DNA from: Strigamia acuminata
Lineage: Eukaryota > Arthropoda > Chilopoda > Geophilomorpha > Linotaeniidae
Reading direction: 5' to 3'
Length of the DNA stretch: 64,000 nt
NCBI GenBank assembly: GCA_949358305.1
Contig: OX442323.1
Span: forward strand, 2,294,001-2,358,000
Below the pieces are notes generated by a model. It was not told the origin of the DNA. It did no database searches and worked only from the letters and a program-made list of their open reading frames with translations. Of the stretch, positions 1-12,110 are shown one piece after another. The translations under genes were made by a program, and so were the position numbers. The stretch's first letter is position 1, and every line of letters begins with the position of its first letter.

Positions 1-716
1 AATACACACGCCGTAACTTAAAATCAATAACCTACCGAGAAATAATTGAGTTGAGATGTCAGCGTCAACATTTCTAGCATTGAGCGTTAAATTTCTTGCT
101 GATTCAATTTTCATAGAATGGTCCTTTAAAAAAAAAAATAAAAAAAATAAAAAAAATTATAATAACAAAAAAAAAATACTTTGGGAATAGACGGAAAAAA
201 ATGTGTAAATAATGTCAAGATTAAATAAAAATAAATTTGAATTTTTTTCAATTTGTTTTGAAATATGTGTGTTAAGGGAGCACTGTGGATGGGTGGAGGA
301 AAGTATTAGGATTAGTTTATGTCAAACGGCTTGTAAAGTGAACATTAATTAGGATTCAAGACAAATATTCATTGACGTACACCAATAAAAGACTCCACCC
401 TTCATTCTTTATTTGCGTGCCCATTCAATTGAAATTAACGTCCATAATTTTCACCTTCAAAAAGCCAACTCACTTTTAATTTCACCATTTAATGTTCATT
501 TTTAATAAAAGCGTGATTTATTAATTCCGTGACATCTGGAGTGAAACATTTATTGCTGAAGACATTCACAAATTAATTTTTCCACACGTGTCTTAGTGTA
601 GCAGAATAATCTGGCAATAAAGATTGCATCAATGTAAAAAGTCCAAGTTCAATTCGTGAGAAATGAAAAGACATTCGTTAAGGTTTGAATGGTCAAAAAA
701 ATACTTTGAAATTATA
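1..716. other. intron sequence downstream of sarcoglycan exon 2, no feature seen
   Basis: AT-rich sequence with A-runs around 128-175. I see no exon, RNA gene or clear repeat here. By position it belongs to the sarcoglycan intron that follows the exon at 3418-3519. Confidence 0.5.
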
Positions 717-3157
717 CAGGGTGAACAAAAAGTCTATCACTATAGTAAATATTTCTGAAAGTGCTGACAATTCATCTGATCTAATGATGGTAAAGTATTA
801 AAGTTGGGCGGGGCAATCTTTTGGTGACCCGAAATTTGACCTTGGGATGTTCCTTCAAGGTCATTGGGAAATTATCTCGGAAACCGTCAGAGATAGACAG
901 AAATTTCCAATTGTAAACTTGTAGAGCAACATTTGTTTAGTCTAAAAATGACTAATTCTCATATCTTTTGTACAAAAAATTTTAAGAAAATCATTGCGGC
1001 CATGCTGTTCGCTGTGATCTAGATTTGTGTAACCATTAGGTTGCCCACAAAGTTTGGAATAATGAAAACCATGTGCAAAAAGTTTCATTTCTTTGTTGAC
1101 GTTATACAATTGATTTTTTAAGCTGTTGTTTAGTTTACTCTTTGCAAAATAAATAGTTAAGTTGATTAACCATGTAAAAAAAATTGTAATAAATTGCCAC
1201 AGTAATTGAAATCTACGGCTTTCCGTTCCAATGAAACATATTACTTGTCAAATGGAAGCCATTTAGGAACGCGTTAAAGAATCAAAGCCATTATTAATCT
1301 TTTTTTTTTAAATTAATTGCACTTTCTATTTTACTTCAATTTAATTTTTTTTCTTCTATTTTGATAAAGAAATGAAATAATAAAATAATGCCAATTGATT
1401 AATAAATTGTTGCAATGTGACATTGCAATTTCCAACAAAAAATCTCTAAGCACACTTAACTTGCAAAAAAGAATGGAATTTAAATTAATGAGATTTAAGA
1501 ACACACAGAGGAGACACAAACTTATGGTGCATGAGACAACATTCTCATTTGTCCATGTGAGCAAGAAACACATTCCAAGCATTGCCAGCAGACCGTGGAA
1601 AGCACCTGTCACATCTTCAACAAGATGGCTGAAAAATGGTCAGTGATGGATGAAGATCCATGGCCTACAACTTCCCCTCAGCTATCTATATTTATTGCCC
1701 CAAAAACATAATCCAACATACCTGTCATGTTTCATCTACCAAACATGGTTTGTTGTCTCATCTAACCTGTTTTCTCTCCAATTCATTCCAAATGAAATAA
1801 ACATGTAATCATTTAAAGTAATTCTGATGAAATAAAGAAAGTCAAATCATCAAGATTTATTGCCAACCTTATGCTGTTACAAATGTAATTTAACCTTCCC
1901 CGTCCATAAATACTATCCTCAAATGTTTTCAGCTTCAAAATGCAACAATTCAGCTATTTTCAAATGGTTTTGCAAGCTTTGTTCATTGTGAGCAATGCAT
2001 GCAGGTTCCTTTTCATGCCTCCTATGCTACTTTTATTGGATCACTTCCGGTGTATCGTCCAATTGAGGACTCTATCAGCCCTAGTTCTTCAAGTTCCGCT
2101 ACAATTTTTAGCATAATGGCCTTCTTCTACATCCGGTAAGGGTTATTGGTCAGTGGTGTAGCAATCCAAAGTGTAGCGCATGCGTGGACAAGGGCCCAAG
2201 AGTGACATTTTTTTTAGGGTTTTGGAAGATGAAAATCGTAGCTATGGCTCTGCTAAGAGCCCATTATCCAACTTGCTAAGCCACTGTTCTTGATTATTTT
2301 ATAACCTAATCAAAACAAAGTTCCAATATTACAGTTTTAAACCATCTATCATTTGCCTTTTGTGTTATTCTTATCTTTACAATTAAGATGTGAGTAATTG
2401 TTGCATTTGGGCAGTTGTACAGCACCATAACATTTAAGAAAGAACATCTTGTTGTTCAGAGCATGCAAGAAGGGGTGGCCAGAATGTACAACCACAGCAG
2501 TTTATGTGTTATGTTGATACATGCTTAATTGCCACATCTGGCAGCCAAATTAATTGACGGAATTTTATTGTTCTGATTCCAGATGGTAAAACCTTCAATA
2601 ATCGTCAAACCATTAGTGGCCGATAACTTGTGCACATAAAATGCAACACTGCGATTGTGCATCCACCACGAAAACATGCTCTTAAACTAACTCAGCACCT
2701 TATCCAGAAAATCTGCGAAATGCAAATCTACGATTAAAAAGAATTCCCACCAAGATCTTGCACGTAAAGTTGAATTGTTCCTACTGACAATCTTCACACT
2801 CTATTAATTTGACAGATGAATTCACCCACATTCATCCACTCCATTTATTCACACGTTCTCCTTTTGTTTTTCATATATCTCTATGGTTACATAGATTCCC
2901 ATGTTGAACAGCCAATTGTTGGTTTATTTAGACTAATTGGATGGTGCTCTACAACTTTCTGATTGAAAATTTTTCTCTAACCTGATTGGTTTAAAAGTTA
3001 TAAAGTGAATGACCTTGAAAATGGCCTTCAAGGTCAAATTTGATAACATCATTGGATTGCTCTCACCCAACTTCCTATACGATCGCTTCATCAAAGTTGG
3101 CCAGGATGCAATTGCTCAGGAAATATTTGGAGGGAACCAGACTTTCAGGACACCCTG
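717..3157. mobile_element. decayed DNA transposon with long diverged terminal inverted repeats
   Basis: The left end begins TACAGGGTG (TA plus CAGGGTG) and the right end is CACCCTGTGTA. Read inward, both ends share AAAGTCT, then AAATATTTC-TGA, then a TTGACCTTG..TTCAAGGTCA block and GTAGAGCA about 200 bases in, so the inverted repeats are about 220 bp and clearly diverged. The inside has no intact transposase. One short open stretch on the minus strand (about 2112-2013) faintly resembles a reverse-transcriptase segment, which would mean a second insertion. TIRs starting CAGGGTG with a TA target are common in Tc1/mariner-like elements, but the superfamily is an inference. Confidence 0.5.
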
Positions 3158-3417
3158 TGTATTAGCATAAATCTCCATTATTTACTTGATAACTCACAAA
3201 ATTTAGAGTTGGACACAATAAAAGTGTCCCGTGTGGTCTAATAAATAGTATCACTGACGATGATCGCAAGATCGAAAGACCTGTTTTCGTTAGATTTTAC
3301 ATTCATGTCTGAATGCTTAGCATGGGAAAAGTAAAACACAAAACACACACCCTTCTTTGATTGAATTTGAATACATTGTGACAACACAACGAATGAAAAT
3401 AAGAAATTCTTTCTCAC

Positions 3418-3519
3418 CTGGCGTGCATTGATCTCGGTCGCATACAGTCCGTGCATAAACTCGGCATTTCCATCGAGTCGTAATCCCGAGCGAACAATCC
3501 GCAATTTGCCCATACCATC
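3418..3519 (-). CDS. SGCD/SGCG/SGCZ-like: sarcoglycan (gamma/delta/zeta class), second coding exon
   Basis: The minus strand reads acceptor TATTTGCAG, then a 102-nt exon, then donor CAG|GTGAGAA. It is phase 0 at both ends and encodes 34 residues starting DGMGKLRI and containing GLRLDGNAEF and LYATEINAR. This matches the start of the extracellular domain of gamma/delta-sarcoglycan (the GMGxLxVxxxGLRLEGxxEFLxPLYAxEI block). As I recall the human gene, the equivalent exon is also 102 nt with the same phase. Sarcoglycans are type II membrane proteins of the dystrophin-glycoprotein complex that stabilise the muscle sarcolemma; this segment begins the extracellular stalk. It joins in frame to the exon at 28816-29031. 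Later exons are not found between 1 and 3417 and must lie left of the window. Which paralogue it is cannot be decided from two exons. Confidence 0.9.
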
Positions 3520-4389
3520 CTGCAAATACACAACAACAATAACAAGAGTTTTAAACTATGCGCAAAATGTGCATCGCCTACAAAACGAGCAAACATTTGT
3601 GCACTTTTGCGATAGGCAAAGTCAGTGGTCGCTAGTGCCAAGTGTTCACTTTATTTACGACGCCTTCCACACTCCCTCCCCCGAGGAGATTGCAGCGACA
3701 ACAAGGAAACCGACCCCCTCCTCATCATTTCGGACGCTGTACAGCATGGCAAAGCGGTCGAACGAAAAGCTGCCCACAAGGGCTTCCGAGCCGCTTTATT
3801 GCGAATTCAGTGGTTACAGCCCAAAGAAAATAACATTAGACTTTTAAAACTTTTACACAAGTAAGCATCGTCATCGTTTCCCCTTTCAACCCCATCACCA
3901 CACACCCCGCCCTTACAAGCAAGCCTAACCCGGATCAATTTATTATCTCCTTCACACACACTTGTATCTGCTTTATTTCTCAGCCGTTTCAACCTGAATA
4001 AACCAACTGATGCAAAACAAAAATCACAATTACTTACTCTACTTAGAAATGTACATTTTCTTATTTACGCTACGGTTAATTATAGTGATTTTCTAATATG
4101 GTGGCTGTCCCTTTTCGGCATAGAGGATTTTTGCCAAATGAATTGTTCTCACATTGTTAATGATGACTGATGTGTTTGATACAAGAGTGGAGTTATAACT
4201 GAAAATTTATTATTTTGTACAGTAATACATATGGTTCATAGGTGTCACTACAATGTGAGGAAAGCTCCAATTGTCATTACGTTATTACATCACTGCAATC
4301 ATTTAAGTTTGCATTAAAGCTCCTTGATTAAACGTACCGACATTCCGTGTTTTCCTTGACAACAACATATATGTGACTCTCGGGCACTA

Positions 4390-4545
4390 AACTTTGGCCC
4401 CTGCTTTCAGTCCACTTCCCTACCGTAAGGGGGCATCCCACTACTGTAAGGAGTTTACGGATTGGCTCCCGTAAACCTCTATTGTTCGCCATCTTGTTTG
4501 ATGTGTAATAAATCAGTCTTTCGCTGTTTTCTGACATGCATGCTG
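4390..4545. repeat. dispersed repeat, copy 1
   Basis: It shares about 135 bases at high identity, in the same orientation, with 7866-8000. Shared landmarks are CTGTAAGG-GTTTACGGATTGG, TTGTTCGCCATCTTGTTTGA, GTAATAAA-CAGTCTTTC and CTGTTTTCT-ACATG. Copy 1 ends with a local duplication of GCTGTTTTCTGACATGCATG. The class is unknown; the AATAAA-like stretch before the conserved end could suit an LTR or a SINE tail. Confidence 0.6.
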
Positions 4546-4624
4546 TTTTCTGACATGCATGTTCGAGTGTTTGCTCTCCATATCCGCCATTGCATTTTGG
4601 GTATTTTGGCCTACTTTTATGTAT

Positions 4625-4694
4625 ACATACACCAGTGAAATGGCTCGGCCAATAGGAACTCCCTACTACCTAACAGTGAGTCAGAGTATAATCT
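4625..4694. mobile_element. solo end of the TATACT MITE family
   Basis: It contains ACACCAGTGAAATGGCTCGGCCAATAGG and ends CAGAGTATA, matching one end of the complete copies at 5474-5858 and 8945-9341. No opposite end is recognisable nearby, so it is a fragment. Confidence 0.4.
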
Positions 4695-5473
4695 CTTAAC
4701 CCTTACGATTGTTGTACTTATTGGATCGAGTGTTTTCCAACACCTATCACATCTGGCATCTTGAGGTGTTGAATGGATATTCCCCAGTCTTTTCATAATA
4801 CATTCTTTGTCCAGTTCGTACAGAGCACACCGTATTTTATTTGTAATATTGATAAAACATTAATTTTACTGGGCGATTTTATAAATATTCATTATTCATT
4901 TGTTTATTTGTTTATTTATCAATCAACGTTCCATTGTATGACTAATTGTGGTCACATGATCAAACTTCACCTGGCAACAAGTCCATTTGTTTGTATAAAA
5001 TTCCAATTGACATCCACCAAATTCAAATGAGGTTCGTATCTCCTGAGTTTGTGTGGTTTCAACCAATTAAATTGCCTCAAGTGTGTTTGTGGCGGACAGA
5101 CGCAAATTTAATGACTATTCAACCAGTAATTCAGTTCAGGTACTTCAAATAATATGCTTAAAAGTCTTTTAGGGGCCACTATAACCGCGATGCAAATTAA
5201 TTTTTTTTATCTACAAGATGTGATGACATTGATCAATAAAAGAGAATCCTAAGGCTTCACACCCAAAGATTGTGACTTAATTGCAAAAAATTAAGCCATC
5301 AATCATGGCCTAGTTGGATGTCACAACCTGAGTTAATTACCTACACTTTAGAGATGGGAAACTGATGTGAAGAGTATGAAAAGAAGTTAGAAAGCGAGTT
5401 CTACGATAAGTTGTTTACACAACTGTCAATGTGAAAACTTTACCAATAAGCGCATTCACACCGTAATTTAGAC

Positions 5474-5858
5474 GATACTCTGTCCATGTGTAACTTGGGC
5501 CTATTTCTCATTGACTGACCCTTTTCACTGGTGTAGTGATACTAAAACATACATCAAAACACTGGCTGACATTTTGAATGCTGTCCAGACAAAACAACCA
5601 ATCATAAATTTGAAAATTGTTTTGTTCCATGGAAGAAGCAAGCAATAAACTTAATAATGTTGAAATGTTGAAATAAACCAACAGAAATCTTTATTTTATG
5701 ACTTTAGAAAATACAAACAACATTACATCATTTCAATGATTAAAATCATCAAACAAATTTAAAACCACTCTGAACTATTTTTCCTGGTGGCAGCACAGAG
5801 TGAGTTATGAGGCTCAGCCAATCAGAAATAGGCCCATGTTACACATGGACAAAGTATA
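5474..5858. mobile_element. MITE, TATACT family, copy A (385 bp)
   Basis: The left end ATACTCTGTCCATGTGTAAC and the right end GTTACACATGGACAAAGTAT are inverted repeats that continue through TTGGGCCTATTT. The interior aligns, in reverse orientation, along its whole length with the copy at 8945-9341 (shared CCACTCTGAACTATTTTTCC and GCTGTCCAGACAAAACAACC). There is no ORF, so it is non-autonomous. Superfamily not determined. Confidence 0.8.
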
Positions 5859-6371
5859 GTGTGAGCACAAGTGTGAACCTAGCTGAAGAAGACCAGAGAT
5901 GGTTGAAGTGCTTTGAGTTTAAAACTTATTTTCATTTTTACCGCATCGTCTTTTATAGACCGTTTAGATTGCAAATTAGTCACGCAATTACCGATGTTTT
6001 ATTAATGTGACCACTGGCTTTTTATGGCTCGCTCACGCGGTTTTTCTTTACAGTTTTCAAGATATTAAAGGTTAAGTGCACTGAGTGTGTTTTCATCAAA
6101 TTCTCAAAGGAAACAATATAAAAAACCTAAAATAGTTGATAAAATATTAAATGGTTCTACCAGAGGATCTTCTACCTCAATGCGCCCATCTCAAGCATGA
6201 TAGAAAAATCTAAATGATGAAATCAACAGAAAACAAACAAACTAGTTTTCACCAATTACCATACTTCCATCATCAAAAGACACGGCTTTTATTTCAAATT
6301 GCCGCTCTTTGTCACGGGGGATGATCGAACCAAGTAAGCAAATTAACTTAGAATGACTGTTTAAAAATGCA

Positions 6372-6686
6372 AATATGATTCAAAAATATATTTCACAATA
6401 TATTGCTTTTCATCTGATGCATTCCAAAAATGTATATCATTTCACAGAGTTAAGTATATTATGTGTACATTAAATAATGCATTTCATAATTCAATCGAAA
6501 AAATTCATTTGAAAAGCCATTCATATTTGACAAATATCAATATTGGGAATGCATTTCGTAATACATTTTACAAAATGTAATAACATTTGCAACCTAATAC
6601 CACTCACAAAAGTACTGCAAAATGCATTACCTCGTGACACCCAATGCATATCAAAATGAATTTCAATGTATTTTTGAGCCATATAG
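6372..6686. mobile_element. MITE, ATGGTTCAAAAATA family, copy 1
   Basis: The left end is ATATGATTCAAAAATATATT and the right end, reverse-complemented, is CCTATATGGCTCAAAAATAC. The interior is AT-rich with several imperfect ATGCATTTCATAAT-type motifs in both orientations. A shorter relative is at 39888-40034. No coding capacity. Confidence 0.6.
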
Positions 6687-7390
6687 GTTTACGTTTATTT
6701 TATGTTGAAAAACCGATGTGTTGACAATTGCTAATTGGAATCTAACTCGTTATTCCAGCAACTACTTGTACAAGTAGGTGGTGTTGCTTTCCCTTCGATA
6801 TTTTTACGCCAACTCATACACGAGAGAAAATCATCTCGTTCGGCTTCAATTGGAATGTGGCGTAGAATCCCAAAGGGAGACAACGATATGGGTTGAAGCA
6901 ACAGAGAGAAAGTAAAATCCTTGCCGGAGCAAGAGGATGACAATCGGGGCGCCTCCTCGGGGCAACGGTTGCAGTCACAGGGGGATATTTCCACCTCGCG
7001 GGTGTCCAATGGCACTTTAATGTACCAATAAAAAAGATATGATGCAACTTGGGCCCTGTGTTTAGACTCCCGGTTCACAAACCGAATCGATGAAAGAAAA
7101 CCCACTAAACAGGTTGGAATTCCGCATTCTGCGCACAGAAAATGCATGGAAATAAGTGGCGTGGACAAATGTCAAATCTGCCTCCCTCACAAATTCTGGT
7201 CGCATGAATGATGATGATAAAACCGGACTATCAATAAAGTTCAGTTATAAGTAAGTCAGGAAATCAATGTCAACAAATTAACCACAGAACAAAAAACCCA
7301 GTTGGAGGTGGGTGGCAGATGTTCTTATCGTGGAAAATAGAAACAATATCTCAATCAGACAAGGATGAAAAATAAGTTGGATTCCAAGCA

Positions 7391-7460
7391 GGTCAACCAT
7401 CCAAGTACTGACCAGACCCGATGCTGCTTAACTTGTGTTCTTATGGGAACAGGTGATCAG
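7391..7460 (-). mobile_element. 5S-rRNA-derived SINE fragment (SINE3-like), copy 1
   Basis: The minus strand reads AAGTTAAGCAG, then TCGGGTCTGGTCAGTACTTG, then GATGG. This lines up with the 3' half of metazoan 5S rRNA (box A region AAGCTAAGCAGGGTCGGGCC, then box C GGTTAGTACTTGGATGGGAGACC), with about 80 percent of bases matching by eye. The flank AATCAGACAAGGA and the following GGAACAGGTGATCAGC are shared with a second copy near 40358-40432. A repeated 5S-like promoter embedded in a common body indicates a SINE and not a stray 5S pseudogene. Confidence 0.55.
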
Positions 7461-7865
7461 CAAGCTTCCCAATTAAATTAACAAGTTGTTGAGACTCTTA
7501 TCTGGAGCGCTCTTTTAATAAAATGAACAAGTCTTAGGGTGAGGAAGCCAGCAGTAAAGTGGCCACTGAACAATGACAAGTAGTTCTTTGAGTGTGTTAT
7601 TATTCAAAAGTCACACGGTGGAAATCCAGTAAATAAGTTGGGGAGACCAGGAGGAAACATTTCATACAGAGCGTTTATTTCACCTCGTAAAACGTCGCCA
7701 TCTTTGAACATGAATGACGTAACAACATGCAAGCACAAATAAAGAAAACTAAAAAAAACACCAGATGGTGCCACATACACTCATAATATAATGCATATCA
7801 ACAAGAATACCTATGTGCTATATCACATAATATTACAAATACTCAACAGAGTGAATAGAGTATAG

Positions 7866-8000
7866 GACTGACTCTCGGTCTGCTGTTAATCCACTTCCCC
7901 ATTACTGTAAGGGGTTTACGGATTGGCTCCAGTAAACGTCCATTGTTCGCCATCTTGTTTGACCTGTAATAAACCAGTCTTTCTCTGTTTTCTAACATGT
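7866..8000. repeat. dispersed repeat, copy 2
   Basis: Second copy of the repeat at 4390-4545, with the same landmarks in the same order and orientation. No terminal inverted repeat or target duplication was recognised. Confidence 0.6.
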
Positions 8001-8944
8001 GCGTACGTTACTGACTCACAAGGACTTAATATGGATGTGTAGGAGCCAATAATCTATCGGACTTTGAAATTTGAATAGACAAGATATCCAATATGCTTTC
8101 GATTTCTTCGGGTTATCTTAATTTAACATGATTACAACAGTTTTAACCTATTCAATCCAGAAATCATTTGCCAAGAGGTTTTCATTAATCAAGTAGAAAG
8201 ATAAAAAGTTCGAAAGCAGAAGAATGGCTTAACTACATGCTTCGACTTTCCGTTGCACGGTTTGGAAACATTTTTAGCTAAGCCAATTTTGCAGCACTGT
8301 ATAAATAGAAATAAATTTTGTTTTATGGCCTCCAGTTTACCACTGACTTGACAGTAAGTGACATCAAGTTCGGCGGTAAAAGAAACGAATAACCAGACAT
8401 TAACGTGAAGTGGAAACGCAGTGTTAGAGATGTGGTGGAATTTCAATTATGAGTCCAACTTGGACTACACTTAGGAACAAAGTTTTACCAATTTATTAGC
8501 AGATAGTGTGACGGTTTGTACACCGTAAAGTTATTCTGAGAGGCAATTACAACGCTTTCAGAATTAGAAATCGAGCTTGCCGTTTGTGCATTTTAGACTT
8601 TCTCTCGTTGTACTACAAATATGTACAACTTTGTAATTTAGTTTGTGCTGTTCTTTCTGTTGTTGTTTGACAAAGACTGAATTACACAGCTGAAGTCTGA
8701 AGAATGCACAACCGGCAAATTAGGTATTTCTTGATGGAAGTGTTGTGATTGGTTCCAAGGCCCGATTTACCATTAGGCTAAAAAAGCTCAACATATGGCC
8801 GACGACCTCCTAATTCTAAAGTGTTATACCTAGTTCGCAAAAGAAAGTTCACACTAGCCCAAAGTTTAAATCTGGTTCTGGCCTGATATTGGCTTAAAAA
8901 GTTCAGGCAAGAGTGTTCGCACAAAAAACAAAAATCCACACATC

Positions 8945-9341
8945 TATACTCTGTTCATGTGTAACATAGGCCTATTTCCGATTGGCTGAGCCTCATAACT
9001 CACTGTGTTGCCACCAGGAAAAATAGTTCGGAGTGGTTTTAAATTTGTTTGATGATTTTAATCATTGAAATGATGTAATGTTGTTTGTATTTTCTAAGAA
9101 AATGTATCTTGAAGTCGTAAAATAAAGATTTATGTTGGTTTATTTCATCATTCCTGTTTATTAAGTTTATTTCTTGCTTCTTCCAGGGAAGAAAACAATT
9201 TTCAAATTTATTATTGGTTGTTTTGTCTGGACAGCATTCAAAATGTCAGCCAGGATTTTGATCTATTATTTAGTATCACTACACCAGTGAAAAGACTCAG
9301 CCAATCGAAAATAGGCCCAAGTTACAAATGGACACAGTATA
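8945..9341. mobile_element. MITE, TATACT family, copy B (397 bp), nested
   Basis: It begins TATACTCTGTTCATGTGTAA and ends GTTACAAATGGACACAGTATA. The whole length aligns in reverse with copy A at 5474-5858. It lies inside the element at 8825-9607, so it inserted later than that element. No ORF. Confidence 0.8.
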
Positions 9342-9398
9342 GGCTAGCATGCAGCCAATAGACAATCAACGTTACACACAGAATTGTGGGAAGTGACC

Positions 9399-9472
9399 TT
9401 GGCAGTTATCTAGTTCTTTGGCAGTTATCTAGTTCTTTGGCAGTTATCTAGTTCTTTGGCAGTTATCCAGTT
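9399..9472. repeat. 19-bp tandem repeat, about 4 copies
   Basis: The unit TTGGCAGTTATCTAGTTCT is repeated about four times almost without change. The second MITE copy at 45765-46102 carries only one equivalent unit (CTAGATAATTGCCAATGTCA in reverse), so the array expanded locally. Confidence 0.85.
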
Positions 9473-10280
9473 CACACAACTGGATTAGAATTATCTAGTT
9501 TACAAATTTTTAAAATATATAATTTTGGTATAGATGCGTTCGCACCAAAAACCAGAACTAGATTTAAACTTTGGGCTAACCCGAACTTTCTGGTGCTTAT
9601 GGGGTATTAGAGACCCCGATGCAGAATCATTATCAACAAATTTTGCGAGTGAAAACTTTTAATTTCCAAGCCATAATGCTGCACAAAACATAAACACACT
9701 AGGCAGACTTAGAGAAACGGTGGAGAATGGCAGTGCATTATTTCGCTCGTTTTAGTACAAGAACTTATCGAAGTCTTTTCAATCTGCCGTTCACATCACA
9801 GTTGAAGTGACGCCCATGATATACACAATCTTTTGGCGCTGCGGTCGTAAAAAGACGAGTCTACCTGCTAATGGAGCAGATTAGAAGGGTAAAAAAGCCT
9901 TTCAATCGAGATAAATGTCCTGTTGAAAAGAGTCGGTTGGACTTCCCTGGGGAGGGAAAAAGAGCCCAGTTCGAGTATACACTCAAGTGTTGAAACTTAA
10001 GTCACGCTCAAAAAAACCGGCCGTTTTTCACTTTGATGACGGTGCTGGACACGCAACAAAATGATTGCGGTGCATTCATGCAAACTGAAAAATGCATCCA
10101 ATCGTGTTTAAAGAGAGAAAAGCTGTCACGGGGAATCCATCAAACGGATTCAAGTGAGAGTATTAAATTGTCAAAATGTTCAGCCTTCGATTCATGTTTT
10201 CAAATCAAATTCTAGACTTGGAAAACAGGTGTGCTTCAGTGTCATAGTTCGAAAAGCATTGCACCAATCCAAACAATGCA

Positions 10281-11311
10281 AACAATCCCATTTGAAACAA
10301 TACTGAATGTTCAACAATCCCATTTGAAACAATACTGAATGTTCAACAATCCCATTTGAAACAATACTGAATGTTCAACAATCCCATTTGAAACAATACT
10401 GAATGTTCAACAATCCCATTTGAAACAATACTGAATGTTCAACAATCCCATTTGAAACAATACTGAATGTTCAACAATCCCATTTGAAACAATACTGAAT
10501 GTTCAACAATCCCATTTGAAACAATACTGAATGTTCAACAATCCCATTTGAAACAATACTGAATGTTCAACAATCCCATTTGAAACAATACTGAATGTTC
10601 AACAATCCCATTTGAAACAATACTGAATGTTCAACAATCCCATTTGAAACAATACTGAATGTTCAACAATCCCATTTGAAACAATACTGAATGTTCAACA
10701 ATCCCATTTGAAACAATACTGAATGTTCAACAATCCCATTTGAAACAATACTGAATGTTCAACAATCCCATTTGAAACAATACTGAATGTTCAACAATCC
10801 CATTTGAAACAATACTGAATGTTCAACAATCCCATTTGAAACAATACTGAATGTTCAACAATCCCATTTGAAACAATACTGAATGTTCAACAATCCCATT
10901 TGAAACAATACTGAATGTTCAACAATCCCATTTGAAACAATACTGAATGTTCAACAATCCCATTTGAAACAATACTGAATGTTCAACAATCCCATTTGAA
11001 ACAATACTGAATGTTCAACAATCCCATTTGAAACAATACTGAATGTTCAACAATCCCATTTGAAACAATACTGAATGTTCAACAATCCCATTTGAAACAA
11101 TACTGAATGTTCAACAATCCCATTTGAAACAATACTGAATGTTCAACAATCCCATTTGAAACAATACTGAATGTTCAACAATCCCATTTGAAACAATACT
11201 GAATGTTCAACAATCCCATTTGAAACAATACTGAATGTTCAACAATCCCATTTGAAACAATACTGAATGTTCAACAATCCCATTTGAAACAATACTGAAT
11301 GTTCAACAATC
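10281..11311. repeat. 32-bp satellite array, about 32 copies
   Basis: The unit consists of CAACAATCCCATTTGAAACA followed by ATACTGAATGTT (32 bp), repeated head to tail with essentially no variation across about 1 kb. The first unit starts after AATGCA at 10280; the last runs into diverged units after 11311. Such homogeneity points to recent expansion by unequal exchange or replication slippage, or to collapse or expansion during assembly. Confidence 0.97.
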
Positions 11312-12110
11312 CAATCCAAAACAATGCTGTGTAACAATCCCATCTATAATAATGTACCATGTTCAATAATATCGTTCGTCCCAGTTTTGAATATTCTGTG
11401 GTCTTGAGACAAAGACTTTACTTTTAAGATAACCCCATACAAAATAATCAAAGCGCTTAAATTCAGAGAACATTTAGACTACTGCTCCATGGATACTAAA
11501 ATGGTAACTTAACAATTTTGGTATTGCTACCTATATCAATCACTAATCTATACTCCAAACCGATACAACGGTGTCCAAACTCCTATTGGTTGAGCCGTCG
11601 GGCTGGTGTAGTGGCACGAAAAAGTAGCCCATAACACCAGAATTGTAATCTAACTAGGCAAAACAACCAATAAAAAACAAAACCTTTATTTACCTGCCAA
11701 AATAAACCAACAAACTATACTTACATTAATTGATTGATTAAAAAGGGAAAGAAAGCTTGTTTCAGCAAATAAAATAAACATTTTATTATGAAATAATTAA
11801 AATCCATCATTCTAATCACTTTTTAGACAAATTTATTAAAAATAAACAGAACAACTTTTCCGCGTAGTAGAGCACTGTCCACAGTTAGGCATAATCCGGC
11901 TCAACCAGTAGGAGTTTGGACAATGTTGTATCGGTCTGGAGTATAGTCAAAATCATTAATTCTCTCAGACTAATGCTTTGTGTTCAACAATCACATCTAA
12001 AACAATGCTGCAAGTTCAATAATACTAGTAGCATCCAAAACAATGCTCTATGTCCACCAATCCAATGTGAAACAATGCTGGACGTGCAACAATGCATCAA
12101 ACTCAAATAT
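11312..12110. repeat. diverged edge of the 32-bp satellite, split by unique DNA and a MITE
   Basis: Degenerate units (CAATCCAATCCAAAACAATGCTG, AACAATCCCATCTATAATAATG) continue to about 11370, and more appear at about 11970-12110 (GTTCAACAATCACATC, AAAACAATGCTG, CAATCCAATGTGAAACAATG). Between them lie unique sequence and the MITE at 11549-11945. Old variants at the flank with a homogeneous core is the classic profile of an expanding satellite. Confidence 0.7.
11549..11945. mobile_element. MITE, TATACT family, copy C (397 bp)
   Basis: The left end TATACTCCAAACCGATACAA and the right end TTGTATCGGTCTGGAGTATA form inverted repeats that continue through TCCAAACTCCTA-TGGTTGAGCC (about 48 bp, 4-5 mismatches). 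Internal features common to the family are the GGTGTAGTG block and a tract of Ts and As around a shared AAAACAACCAAT. No ORF. Confidence 0.8.

Larger units (their letters stand above)
8825..9607. mobile_element. MITE, ATACCTTGTTCGCAC family, copy 1, interrupted
   Basis: The ends are TATACCTAGTTCGCAAAAGA and, at the right, TTCTGGTGCTTATGGGGTAT. Internal landmarks (AGATTTAAACTTTGGGCTA, CTAGATAATTCTAATCCAGT-like, AATTGTGGGAAGTGAC) match the copy at 45765-46102 in reverse orientation. A TATACT-family MITE (8945-9341) is inserted in it, and a 19-bp tandem repeat has expanded at 9399-9472. Confidence 0.7.

Noticed and set aside
2013-2112. Minus-strand segment AELEELGLIESSIGRYTGS resembling a reverse-transcriptase N-terminal motif
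   Set aside because: Too short and isolated, with no flanking retroelement sequence.
3428-3847. 139-codon plus-strand ORF
   Set aside because: Antisense to the sarcoglycan exon and its flank; codons and residues show no family, and the true exon on the other strand explains the region.
6731-7168. 145-codon minus-strand ORF
   Set aside because: Lies in the sarcoglycan intron, no recognisable domain, and no convincing splice signals at the ends.
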